Origin: JACRAR01 sp041674385
GTDB lineage: Bacteria; Pseudomonadota; Gammaproteobacteria; Burkholderiales; Rhodocyclaceae
Direction of reading: 5' to 3'
Length of the DNA stretch: 64,000 nt
Assembly (NCBI GenBank): GCA_041674385.1
Contig: JBAYVU010000009.1
Coordinates: 21,777-85,776, forward strand
The position numbers were made by a program, and so were the translations under genes. The notes under the pieces are model-generated. The model did not search any database. It worked only from the letters and a program-made list of their open reading frames with translations, and was not told the DNA's origin. Positions 17,491 through 24,755 of this stretch are shown one piece after another. Numbering within the stretch: position 1 is the stretch's first letter; each line of letters begins with the position of its first letter.

Positions 17491-17999
17491 GCCGCCTCCC
17501 TGTTTTCCATCTTCAGCCATGGCGCGATTTGCCGGATTTGCTCCTCACGCGAGGCTGCAGCTTGGTAGGCGGCTTTGTCATTCCTATCCGCGGCACGGCT
17601 GCGATCGTCCTGCGCGTCTTGGTATTTCAAGAGCCAATGCGTCTCGCCGAATTCCACTCGGCCGATGCCGCGTATCCAGCGCCAGCCGATGTCCAGATCG
17701 AACGCCGGAGACATTACGCAAAGTTCATGAACGTACTCGACCAGCTGATCATGGACCCGGGCAGCGCGATCATCCCAGGCGTTGCTGAACAAAATTACGT
17801 TCAGGCCATGTACGCAGCGGAAGTCCAAGAGATCAAGTGGATCCTCAGGACGGATGAGCAGTTCAGGCATCCCTATCGTGTTCGACCATTTCCACCAGCC
17901 GGGTTCTCTGCCTTCGCCTACCGTGATCCAGACTTCACCGGCAGGGCATTGTCCGGACAGTCTCATTGCGATCAAGGGAGCAGCGCCGCGGGGAGTCAT
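17478..17999 (-). CDS. hypothetical phage protein, 173 aa
   Basis: ATG 17999 overlaps the initiator stop (ATGA) and has GGGGGCG upstream; five further codons are open but weaker. It is Trp-rich, including WWKWSNTIGMPELLIRPEDP, GWRWIRGIG and THWLLKYQDAQDD, and ends in a charged helix. The content looks like a structured cytoplasmic protein, but I recognise no family. It sits between the initiator and the helicase, so a role in replication, such as helicase loading, is possible from position only. Confidence 0.55.
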   Translation of the reverse strand: MTPRGAAPLIAMRLSGQCPAGEVWITVGEGREPGWWKWSNTIGMPELLIRPEDPLDLLDFRCVHGLNVILFSNAWDDRAARVHDQLVEYVHELCVMSPAFDLDIGWRWIRGIGRVEFGETHWLLKYQDAQDDRSRAADRNDKAAYQAAASREEQIRQIAPWLKMENREAAWPR

Positions 18000-18814
18000 A
18001 TCGCCCCCTTGCAATAATCGGCACCAGCCGATACTTCAGGCCTCGCCTTTCCGTTGATCTTTGCCCAGTCATTCCGAACTGCATTTTGAAATGCTTGCTG
18101 CCAGTCCGCGTAGATGTAGCCCTTGGCCTTCGCAGTACCGATGAAGTTTTCAAGATGTTCATCAAGGCGCTCGAACCCCTTCTTCTTCGCCCATGCGATG
18201 GTGGAATCATTAGGCTTGAAGTCTTCAGGAAGTGGGGTCTCGATTGGCTTTTTGTTCTTCTTGGGAGAAGGAGACGCCGAAGGTGAAATGCTTTTCTTCT
18301 TTTCCTGTTCCTGCTCCTGTTCCTGTTCCTGGCTTCGGAGGGGCTTGCAAGGGGCATCGATGGGGCTTGCAAGGGTCTTGCGTTTTATAGACTCAATTAC
18401 CTCGTCTGAAAGGTGAAAAGCTTCGCGGTACTTTTCAGCGAAATCCAATGCCAGCTTGGTTCTTGGCAATTTCAACAGTTCGTTGGCTATGCCAATGGTC
18501 TGCTTGTCGTTAGGATTCAGGCTGTCGGCAATTTGAAACCTCGCGGCCTCGATAACCCAAATCATCTCGTTTTCTTCGTCATACTCGGCGAATCCTAGCT
18601 CGCGTACCCTTCGAAGGGCCTTCGAAGCCCCTTCCTGGGGCAGGCCAGTCTCATGGCACAGGTATGCCATCGGCAGGTAATAGAGCCCGAGCATGTTGGC
18701 GTGCGGACTCGAGATCAGGTAGAAGGCTAAGACTTGTGCCTCCGAGTCGCCGCGAAGCTTCTTGCCGGTGTTGCCGATCCAGAATTGAGGCGATGCCTTC
18801 GCATAGTCGCGCAT
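17996..18814 (-). CDS. phage replication initiator-like protein (O/DnaT type)
   Basis: 272 residues. The N-terminal half resembles winged-helix phage replication proteins (WIGNTGKKLRGDSEAQVLAFYLISSPHANMLGLYYLP, then ALRRVRELGFAEYDEENEMIWV). The middle is an EQ-repeat (SQEQEQEQEQEKKK, about residues 161-174) with a Ser/Pro/Lys linker. The C-terminal DWQQAFQNAVRNDWAKI segment is typical of DnaT/O-like helicase-interaction domains. It probably binds the element's origin and recruits the DnaB-like helicase encoded two genes downstream. The EQ tract is encoded by a short tandem repeat that may vary in length. Confidence 0.7.
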   Translation of the reverse strand: MRDYAKASPQFWIGNTGKKLRGDSEAQVLAFYLISSPHANMLGLYYLPMAYLCHETGLPQEGASKALRRVRELGFAEYDEENEMIWVIEAARFQIADSLNPNDKQTIGIANELLKLPRTKLALDFAEKYREAFHLSDEVIESIKRKTLASPIDAPCKPLRSQEQEQEQEQEKKKSISPSASPSPKKNKKPIETPLPEDFKPNDSTIAWAKKKGFERLDEHLENFIGTAKAKGYIYADWQQAFQNAVRNDWAKINGKARPEVSAGADYCKGAI

Positions 18815-18816
18815 GG

Positions 18817-19044
18817 CTAGCCACCCGCCCTGGCCAGCATGCCAAGTGCCTGGCGTCTCAGACTGTCAGAGCGGCGCGCCTCGATGCCGCGTATGGCCTT
18901 ATCCCAACGACGGCAAACCAGGCAGCCTGAAAAATTGAGTCGACATTGGCAAAACTGCAAGCTATGATTCGATTGTCCGATGTAACTTGCTTTGCCGACT
19001 GCGCCAGGTGCCCGCCTGGCGTTGTCTTTTGTGGGGATGATCAT
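18817..19044 (-). CDS. small Cys-containing hypothetical protein, 75 aa
   Basis: Lies between the AlpA-like gene and the initiator, with gaps of 2 bp on each side, so it is part of the same operon. CQCRLNFSGCLVCRRWDKAIRG has four Cys in a CxC...CxxC arrangement that could bind zinc. The tail is Arg-rich. No family is recognised. Confidence 0.5.
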   Translation of the reverse strand: MIIPTKDNARRAPGAVGKASYIGQSNHSLQFCQCRLNFSGCLVCRRWDKAIRGIEARRSDSLRRQALGMLARAGG

Positions 19045-19046
19045 TG

Positions 19047-19301
19047 TTAGACCTCCCCAGCCAGGACGCGGCGGATGGCGCCGACTTGCCAGCGAGTGCT
19101 ACGGGAAAATTTCTGAGGCTTTGGTAGCTCACCTCGAGCTACTCGAGCCCAGATGGTCGAAACTCCGGCGCCGAATAACCCAGCAACGGTGCGTACATCA
19201 ATGAATGCGTCGTCAGGATAAGCGGGGAAGTTGGTCAATGCGGCCGGAAGTGCCGCTGATGTCACGGTTTGACGCGCGCTAGCTGTGTGTTTTGTTTTCA
19301 C
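19047..19301 (-). CDS. AlpA-like helix-turn-helix regulator
   Basis: 84 residues. The C-terminal 55 form an AlpA/excisionase-type winged helix: DVRTVAGLFGAGVSTIWARV, then GELPKPQKFSRSTRWQVGAIRRVL. AlpA-family proteins regulate integrase or replication genes in P4-like elements. It heads the leftward replication operon. The 82 bp before it (19302-19383) presumably holds the promoter, but I cannot pick one out. Confidence 0.7.
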   Translation of the reverse strand: MKTKHTASARQTVTSAALPAALTNFPAYPDDAFIDVRTVAGLFGAGVSTIWARVARGELPKPQKFSRSTRWQVGAIRRVLAGEV

Positions 19302-19383
19302 TCGATTCGCCTTTTTTCTTGCCGGTCAAATCCGGCATGTGGCGAATCGTCTTCCTTCTTATCCCTTGCACGATATTACCAAA

Positions 19384-20178
19384 TCAGGTTTTGATTTTCC
19401 GGTGTTCAATCTTGGATCTATCAAAATCTTCCTCCCTTGGTTCCAACTCGTCGTGAAAATCGCCTTCGACGTTGAGCGGACTGTAGTAATCCAGTCGAGT
19501 GAAGCGTCTCCCTATCGAGGTACTCGTGTCCTGTACCATTCCGTTCAGAAGAGTAGCAAACGATGCATCTGCTGTGCGCACTGCCACTGATAGATTTTCC
19601 TTCATGGCAGCACAGATTGACTTAACAAATTTGATGAACGGGCCACTTATGACTTGCCCATTGTTTGAAAGCCCAATATTAGCCACCTGCCCGAATGCCC
19701 GCCAATAGACGTGAACTACTTGATTTAGGAATACGCTCATTGCCGGGTTGCCACTATTGCCGCTCCTGTTCATTTCTTTTCTGCGCGAGATGATTTTTCT
19801 GAGGAAGGCCAATTCCTTTCCTACCCCAGCAATGAATTCATCTCGATGATTAGCGGCGTCAAGCAATTGATCGTCAGTCCAGCCGGTGCCATGTCGTAGT
19901 GATGTGGCCACTGGATCAGTCATAGCGCCAGCGCCGCTGCGGGCCAGCTCCATGAAAAAACTATCTGGATTGCTGGCTATCCTCTTCAGTGCTTTGGTGA
20001 TGTCCGACGGCGAACTCCACTGCTGCGAGAAATGGCCGATGACGAGGTCACGCGCTGCCTCGTCCAACTCACTCCGCCACCATCGATCATTGGCATATTC
20101 CAGACCTGCGCATTTAGCGAAATTCTCAACCTGTTCGTCAGAGAACGGGCGGTAGTCGATGTCGCTTGGGTAAATCAT
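19384..20178 (-). CDS. unrecognised 264-aa protein, last gene of the MqsRA-like operon
   Basis: Starts at ATG 20178 (MIYPSDIDYRPFSDEQVENF), 11 bp after the second 61-residue gene. The frame extends to 20499, but that part only shadows the antitoxin genes. The protein is soluble; its most notable stretches are WWRSELDEAARDLVIGHFSQ and WTDDQLLDAANHRDEFIAG, followed by a mid-region rich in Ser/Asn and an acidic C-terminus. No motif of a nuclease, ATPase or membrane effector is evident. By position it could be an accessory effector or a separate phage-defence gene, but that is inference only. Confidence 0.6.
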   Translation of the reverse strand: MIYPSDIDYRPFSDEQVENFAKCAGLEYANDRWWRSELDEAARDLVIGHFSQQWSSPSDITKALKRIASNPDSFFMELARSGAGAMTDPVATSLRHGTGWTDDQLLDAANHRDEFIAGVGKELAFLRKIISRRKEMNRSGNSGNPAMSVFLNQVVHVYWRAFGQVANIGLSNNGQVISGPFIKFVKSICAAMKENLSVAVRTADASFATLLNGMVQDTSTSIGRRFTRLDYYSPLNVEGDFHDELEPREEDFDRSKIEHRKIKT

Positions 20179-20189
20179 TACAAAGTTGC

Positions 20190-20375
20190 TCAGACCACCG
20201 TCAATTCCCGAACATCCCGCAGCAATTGCGCATTCCCCGTTGTCCGTTGCCGCCGGCTGTAACCGCGCTTGATCGCCTTCCGCGTGCCCGGCTTCCAGTG
20301 CAGAAAATGCCGCCAGCGGGTGAGGGCGTCGTACTCGTCGCCGCCGGCCGTGGGGATGATGTGCGCGCGCTTCAT
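20190..20375 (-). CDS. 61-residue basic protein downstream of an MqsA-like antitoxin (copy 2)
   Basis: Homologue of 5408-5593. The sequence MKRAHIIPTAGGDEYDALTR... shares the GGDEYDALTRWRHFLHW and KPGTRKAIKRGYSRRQR core, and nucleotide identity is visibly near 90 percent. It starts with ATG, 5 bp after the antitoxin stop, the same spacing as copy 1. The conserved small size, spacing and third-gene position suggest a function tied to toxin-antitoxin operons rather than to one particular toxin family. The fold is unknown. Confidence 0.75.
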   Translation of the reverse strand: MKRAHIIPTAGGDEYDALTRWRHFLHWKPGTRKAIKRGYSRRQRTTGNAQLLRDVRELTVV

Positions 20376-20380
20376 GGTCG

Positions 20381-20794
20381 CTATACCGATTCCGCCCGCA
20401 GTTCCTTGAGAAGTTGGGGGTGTTTGTCCAGCAACCGGAACAAGTTGAGGACTGCCGCCACCGGCTTGGCCTGGCCGCGCTCGTAGCGTGAGAACGCATT
20501 CTTGCCGCCGCCAGCCAGCTTGGCCGCTTCCTGCTGGGTCAGTTTCAATTTCTTGCGGATGCGCGCCAACTCGGCTATTTCCTCGGCATCTACGCTGTCA
20601 CGAAAGGCCACCCATGCGGCTTCTTCCCGTGCATCGTGTTCCGGGAATCCGTCATGGCAATGATTGCAGAATGCACCCTTTGCCGTGTATTCGTAGCTGC
20701 GTCCGCGGTACTCCAGGCTCTGCTTCTGCTTTCCATCCTTCAGGGTTCCCTCGAAGCACAAGGGACACGTCTTACCATTCCATTTTGATGCCAT
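20381..20794 (-). CDS. mqsA: MqsA-like antitoxin
   Basis: 137 residues: an N-terminal zinc-binding domain (CPLCFEG...CNHCHDGFPEHD, two CxxC pairs), then an XRE helix-turn-helix (LKLTQQEAAKLAGGGKNAFSRYERGQAKPVAAVLNLFRLLDKHP). This two-domain layout is characteristic of MqsA/YgiT antitoxins, where the zinc domain binds the toxin and the HTH binds DNA. It follows the toxin gene by 1 bp and presumably represses the operon at the palindrome 21108-21118. Confidence 0.85.
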   Translation of the reverse strand: MASKWNGKTCPLCFEGTLKDGKQKQSLEYRGRSYEYTAKGAFCNHCHDGFPEHDAREEAAWVAFRDSVDAEEIAELARIRKKLKLTQQEAAKLAGGGKNAFSRYERGQAKPVAAVLNLFRLLDKHPQLLKELRAESV

Positions 20795-20795
20795 G

Positions 20796-21095
20796 TCACA
20801 TCTCCTTGAAGGACACCACGAAGTATTCGCCGGCCTGCTGAAATTTCACGTAGAGCAGCTTTCCGCGCCATTCGCCGTGATACACATCCTGCCAGACCCG
20901 ATGATCCTTGTTCGTGGTCATGCTCTTGTAGAAATCGGAACGGGATAACCCCCGCACCACTTCAAGCGCCTCCGCCATCACCATTCCCGCTGCCCGGATA
21001 CCAAGCTGGGCGGATTGAGTGAGGTTCATCGCCTCGATACTGCTCATCTGCTCTTGAATGGCTGACAGCAGGTAATGGGGAGAGCGCTTTTCCAT
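20796..21095 (-). CDS. mqsR: MqsR-like toxin
   Basis: 99 residues beginning MEKRSPHYLLSAIQEQMSSI. It has LGIRAAGMVMAEALEVVRGLSRSDFYKSMT, a typical helical segment of MqsR-like mRNA interferases. It ends with the basic beta region DVYHGEWRGKLLYVKFQ. MqsR toxins cleave mRNA at GCU; whether this one does is not shown. It is the first of four genes, with mqsA, a 61-residue gene and an unknown 264-residue gene behind it. Confidence 0.8.
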   Translation of the reverse strand: MEKRSPHYLLSAIQEQMSSIEAMNLTQSAQLGIRAAGMVMAEALEVVRGLSRSDFYKSMTTNKDHRVWQDVYHGEWRGKLLYVKFQQAGEYFVVSFKEM

Positions 21096-21107
21096 GTGGA
21101 CATGTTA

Positions 21108-21118
21108 CCCTAATAGGG
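21108..21118 (-). promoter_or_regulatory. probable MqsA operator
   Basis: Perfect palindrome CCCTA-A-TAGGG, 12 bp upstream of the mqsR start. It resembles the ACCT...AGGT half-sites bound by MqsA in E. coli. Binding is inferred from position and symmetry. Confidence 0.5.
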
Positions 21119-21182
21119 GATGCTATGCAAGGGAGAAAACAGGAGAAAATCGCGCCCACCGGAGCAGGCGCGGCGTGGTTGG

Positions 21183-21704
21183 TCAAGTTCGCGACTGCAG
21201 ATAGATCACATTGCCGATGGTACGGTATCGAGTGGAACAATCGCGCTCCTGTCGTTTCTGCTCTTCGTGCTGTTGCTCTTCCCGTGCTCTCCATGCTTTA
21301 ACCTGTTCGATCTGTTCAGGTGTCATGGGAAGGCGCACATTCACCGTGTGCCGTATGTGGCCCCATGCTCTAATATGCATGTACGGTTGATTCCGTGCGC
21401 CAGTGCGTCTTCCGACAACAATACGCGGCCCGCTCGCATCAAAGACAACGGAATTCGCCGTGTAGCCATTACCAGGATGTCCCGGTAGCCACTCGGGCTT
21501 AACGAGGCCATATGCGATAAGGGCTTCTTGAGTACCGCTGCAGCAAAGCTGTTCCCCATAAATCAACACGGCAATGATTCCGTCCGGCGTAGTCAGTTCG
21601 TACTTCAGAGAGCCACGGCGGTCATAGTGAAGGTGAGTCTGATCTAGTGAAACCGTAGGCAGCTTGTAGGTAGTATCCAACTCGGCCATGGTCTTGGCGC
21701 TCAT
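21183..21704 (-). CDS. hypothetical element protein, 173 aa
   Basis: ATG 21704 overlaps the stop of the preceding gene (ATGA). Soluble; contains HLHYDRRGSLKYELTTPDG, YGLVKPEWLPGHPGNGYT and a C-terminal Gln/Glu/Arg helix (EQVKAWRAREEQQHEEQKRQ). No family is recognised. It is coupled to the small gene at 21701-21985 and is separated from the MqsRA operon by 87 bp, which contains that operon's promoter region. Confidence 0.55.
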   Translation of the reverse strand: MSAKTMAELDTTYKLPTVSLDQTHLHYDRRGSLKYELTTPDGIIAVLIYGEQLCCSGTQEALIAYGLVKPEWLPGHPGNGYTANSVVFDASGPRIVVGRRTGARNQPYMHIRAWGHIRHTVNVRLPMTPEQIEQVKAWRAREEQQHEEQKRQERDCSTRYRTIGNVIYLQSRT

Positions 21705-21985
21705 GCTGCACCGCCTTTCACCGTGCCTAGAGCGTAGAGGCACGCCTGGATCACCAAGGCGGCTCCCTGTGCGGGGCTAGCTGCTACCATCCCCTCGCCA
21801 AGAAAAGGCCCTTCTTCGATGTTGTCCATTGCTCCCATCAGAAATGATAGAACGTCGCGGACATTCTTGACTGTTGATGTTTCTTCGTCACAAATCAGAG
21901 GATTTGCCAGAGCTGAGCCGATCTCTGGCGGTGTTAAATCAGGAACCTCGCGAGCGAGGCGGGGTGTAGAATTGGCTTTAGCCAT
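21701..21985 (-). CDS. small hypothetical element protein, 94 aa
   Basis: ATG 21985 has a strong GGAGG SD 6 bp away. The helical C-terminal half (NVRDVLSFLMGAMDNIEEGP, AALVIQACLYALGTVKGG) looks conserved in style with small phage proteins of the integrase-proximal region. The frame is open further upstream to 22135, but without an SD and with an unrelated composition. Function unknown. Confidence 0.55.
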   Translation of the reverse strand: MAKANSTPRLAREVPDLTPPEIGSALANPLICDEETSTVKNVRDVLSFLMGAMDNIEEGPFLGEGMVAASPAQGAALVIQACLYALGTVKGGAA

Positions 21986-22156
21986 GGTGGTTCCTCCAAA
22001 AAGTACTGCATGGTCAGGCGGGTTTGGTGCTTCAACACCTTGCCCGCCGCTCTCTCCGGAAAACCGCCGGAGTGCGGTGTTGAAATCACAATGCCATAGA
22101 TACCCCGTCTCTGCTGGGTAGGAATTGGGGATCAATGGGAAGTGAAAAGGGCCGCA

Positions 22157-23404
22157 TTAGGCTGCCTTCCCATTCTTGATCGGCACAACCTTCCCGGTTT
22201 CTCCCTTGTCCAGTTGCACCAGCAGATCAGCCCAGGCATTCAGAGCAAGCCGGCGCTCGGTCAGATAGTCGTGGGTATCGTATGTGTCGTTGATGCCTGG
22301 CAGCTTGTGATTGAGGCAGCGCTCGGCGACATGCGGGGCCACCCCAAGGGCGGCAAGATGCGTTCGTGCGGTTCGCCGTAGATCGTGAAGGGTGAATGGG
22401 GGTAGGCCATGCTTGACCTCGCTCAATGCCCAATTCACTGTTTCTGGCGACATGGTGGGCTTACCAGCCCGTCTCCGTGCCGGGAAAACATAGTCGCTGG
22501 CAACTGATGTCCGCTTGATCTCCTTCAACCATTCAACCGCGGGGGAGGGGAGGGGGATGGTGAAATCCCGATGGATCATGTTCTTTTCGGTCTTGATCCG
22601 TGTTGCTGGCAAGCGCCATACCGGGGCTTCCGCTTCCAGATCGAACTCGGCCCAAGGGGCTTCGATCAACTCTGCCTTTCGCACAGCCGTTACCAGTAGC
22701 AACTTGATTGCCAAATCGTAGAGAGTGAATATTGGCCCGGCTTCTCGAAGAGCCTGAAACAGTTTGACCAGTTCATCACTTGACAAGGATCTCGTCCGCG
22801 CTTTTTCTTCGCCTCCAGCATCGATCCGCCGAAATGCTGCTGCCGGGTTCTGCTCAATCCAATGCCGGCGAATGGCATAGTCGAATACCGCCTTGCTGGT
22901 CTGTAGTACCCGGTTGGCCATTACCGGTGAACCGCGATCAACGACGGCCCGGATCATTCCGTCGATGTCCAGGGGTTTTATTTCAGCGATCCGCATCCTA
23001 CCGATCCGCGGGATCAAATCATTATCCAGAATCTCACGAACGAATTCCGGTCGTTTGACCCTACCCAGGACAGTGCGCTCGTAATACTCATCGCAAAGCT
23101 GCTCAACGGTTCCTGCTGTGGTCAATGCAATCCGCTCTTCCTTCTTCTTTCTGGCGACATCGATACCTTGTTGCACCCTGGCTCTGGCCTCGGTTGTCAG
23201 TTCGCGTGCAAGTTTCAGGCTGATGGTTGGGTAATTGCCGATGGTGAGCTCACGTTGCTTGCCACCAATGCGATAGCGAAATACCCATGAAGCGGTTCCG
23301 CTGGCGGACAGGGTAAAGGTCAGGCCGTCGCCATCGGACTTCCCGGCAATGGCTTTCCCTGCCCGTACCCAGGCTTGAATCTCCATGTCCTTGAACCTGC
23401 CCAT
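22157..23404 (-). CDS. int: tyrosine-type site-specific integrase (P4-like)
   Basis: 415 residues with an N-terminal DUF4102-like arm-binding domain (FRYRIGGKQRELTIGNYPTI), a core-binding domain (FVREILDNDLIPRIGRMRI) and a catalytic domain. The active-site residues are visible: Arg in TAVRKAELI, His-x-x-Arg in LHDLRRTARTHL, His in LNHKLPG, and Tyr in THDYLTERR. It lies 123 bp inside the right 89-bp repeat and should catalyse recombination there. The stretch between its start and attR may hold arm-type sites; I cannot define them. Confidence 0.93.
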   Translation of the reverse strand: MGRFKDMEIQAWVRAGKAIAGKSDGDGLTFTLSASGTASWVFRYRIGGKQRELTIGNYPTISLKLARELTTEARARVQQGIDVARKKKEERIALTTAGTVEQLCDEYYERTVLGRVKRPEFVREILDNDLIPRIGRMRIAEIKPLDIDGMIRAVVDRGSPVMANRVLQTSKAVFDYAIRRHWIEQNPAAAFRRIDAGGEEKARTRSLSSDELVKLFQALREAGPIFTLYDLAIKLLLVTAVRKAELIEAPWAEFDLEAEAPVWRLPATRIKTEKNMIHRDFTIPLPSPAVEWLKEIKRTSVASDYVFPARRRAGKPTMSPETVNWALSEVKHGLPPFTLHDLRRTARTHLAALGVAPHVAERCLNHKLPGINDTYDTHDYLTERRLALNAWADLLVQLDKGETGKVVPIKNGKAA

Positions 23405-23527
23405 GATGCCCCCGTGTGTAGCTGAAACTGCTTTCCTGCTCGATCCGGTGTGCAGCTAAAGTCGTAGCCACTCACCTGGCTACACGCAATATAGGCGATT
23501 GCCTGAGACAATGCAAGACGATAAGAT

Positions 23528-23616
23528 ACAAAAAAGCCCGTATTTACCGGGCTTTCTGCTGGGTCATGAGACGACCCTAGACAATGCGATATTTCACTTC
23601 AACTGATCATGCAACA
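23528..23616. repeat. attR: right 89-bp direct repeat, including the bamC 3' end
   Basis: Perfect copy of 6307-6395. It contains the last codons and stop of bamC (TGA at 23594-23596) and the terminator. The integrated element thereby leaves bamC intact. Confidence 0.9.
23530..23555 (-). terminator. bamC terminator within the att repeat
   Basis: On the minus strand AAAGCCCG, loop GTAAATA, CGGGCTTT with a T run, about 40 bp after the bamC stop. An identical hairpin is at 6309-6334 in attL. It may act in both directions. Confidence 0.75.
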
Positions 23617-24724
23617 GCCCAAGAATCTTTCTTGAAATATCGGATTTTTCGACGCCACCCTCGCGTGTCAGCACTTGTATGATGCTGGAGTTGCCTCTGG
23701 CCTTAATGAAGATGCGATATTGAGGCGTTTGGTTGAGATCGGGTTTGCTGCTTTTCCAGAAGGCCAGTTTGGAGAGGAAGCCAGTGTCCTCTTTCTTGCT
23801 GTTGTCCGTCTCTAGGTCTATGTAACGCACAAAATAGAGTCCTTGTGCGCGGTCGCGATCTTCCACGGTGAAGCTGACGCGATCCAGCGCCAAGCCAACG
23901 CGCCGCCAGGCACGGTCAAAGGTTTCCTGCAACTCCAAGGTGCCACTGCCGTCGGCGGATTGCGTCAGTTTGGCGCGTTCCTGCGACTGCTCGCTGGCAA
24001 CCAAAGTTTTGGCTTTTTCCTCGGTGCTGCCCAGGCGTACCATCAATCGCCGCAACATTTCCGCCTCGAGTTCCGGATCGGGCGGACGAGGCTGCCAGCG
24101 AGTCTCGCTGCGACCTTCATTGACATATATCTCATACATGCCGCGATGGCTGATGTAGATTTCGGTAGTGCCCTCTTCCGAACTTTTTTCCAAGCGAGTG
24201 CGGAATTTGTCGCGTTCCGAAGTTGAATACACTGAGTCGAACACTTTGCCGATGATGTTGCGGATAAAGTCCTGCGGCAGTTTGGCGCGGTTCTCGTTCC
24301 AGTCGGTTTCCATCAACCCGGCTTCGGGTTTCTCAACACTGATAGTGAAACCGGCTTCCTGCCAGAACGCCTTGATTCCTGGCCAAAGCTTGTCGGGCGT
24401 GCCGCTGACCACCAGCCAGCGCTGGGTGCCGGAGCGCTCGATGCGCATCTTATCCACCTGCGGCAGCACATCGGAAGAGGCACTGCTGTGTGGTTGGCCG
24501 CCTGCGTATGCAGATAAAGTGGCCGAGCCCTTGCTGCCGGTATCCGGCAGTGCATACCGTTCATCGCGGTTGGGGGTGGTCAGGTCGGGCGGGACTTCCA
24601 GCGGAGGCAGCTTGCCGGAGGATTTGTAATCGATTTTTTTCGATTGAAAAACGCCGCAACCGCTAAGGATCGATGCAGTCAAAAACAACGATAACAACAA
24701 TGTGAAGACAGGGTTACGTTTCAT
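23594..24724 (-). CDS. bamC: outer membrane assembly lipoprotein BamC (NlpB)
   Basis: BamC is a lipoprotein of the BAM complex that inserts beta-barrel proteins into the outer membrane. ATG 24724 starts a lipoprotein signal peptide MKRNPVFTLLLSLFLTASILSGCG with a lipobox at LSGC. GAGG lies upstream; the longer frame lacks a signal. The unstructured N-terminal strap (LPPLEVPPDLTTPNRDERYALP) is typical of BamC and binds BamD. Two helix-grip domains follow. It lies 31 bp downstream of dapA on the same strand, the classic dapA-bamC pair. The prophage attachment repeat covers its last codons. Confidence 0.9.
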   Translation of the reverse strand: MKRNPVFTLLLSLFLTASILSGCGVFQSKKIDYKSSGKLPPLEVPPDLTTPNRDERYALPDTGSKGSATLSAYAGGQPHSSASSDVLPQVDKMRIERSGTQRWLVVSGTPDKLWPGIKAFWQEAGFTISVEKPEAGLMETDWNENRAKLPQDFIRNIIGKVFDSVYSTSERDKFRTRLEKSSEEGTTEIYISHRGMYEIYVNEGRSETRWQPRPPDPELEAEMLRRLMVRLGSTEEKAKTLVASEQSQERAKLTQSADGSGTLELQETFDRAWRRVGLALDRVSFTVEDRDRAQGLYFVRYIDLETDNSKKEDTGFLSKLAFWKSSKPDLNQTPQYRIFIKARGNSSIIQVLTREGGVEKSDISRKILGLLHDQLK

Positions 24725-24755
24725 GCGCGCCTCGTGAATGTGCTTCGATCTGAAA

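Larger units (their letters stand above)
6307..23616. mobile_element. integrated prophage-like element inserted at the 3' end of bamC
   Basis: A 17.3-kb block bounded by perfect 89-bp direct repeats. A tyrosine integrase lies just inside the right repeat, the usual arrangement of att-site integration. Nearly all genes run leftward in tightly packed ATGA-type overlaps (21.7 kb down to 8.1 kb): TA operon, AlpA-like regulator, replication genes, a putative ejection protein, then a giant polyvalent protein. I find no capsid, portal, terminase, tail, lysis or conjugation gene, so it is either a reduced prophage or a phage satellite-like element. Integration restores the bamC 3' end and terminator, so the host gene stays intact. 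Confidence 0.85.

Noticed and set aside
20179..20499. N-terminal extension of the 264-residue gene
   Set aside because: It only translates the 61-residue and mqsA genes in another frame; the ATG at 20178 is the natural start.
21986..22135. Ash-like or leader extension of the 94-residue gene
   Set aside because: The upstream frame has no SD, and the strong SD at ATG 21985 argues for the short form.
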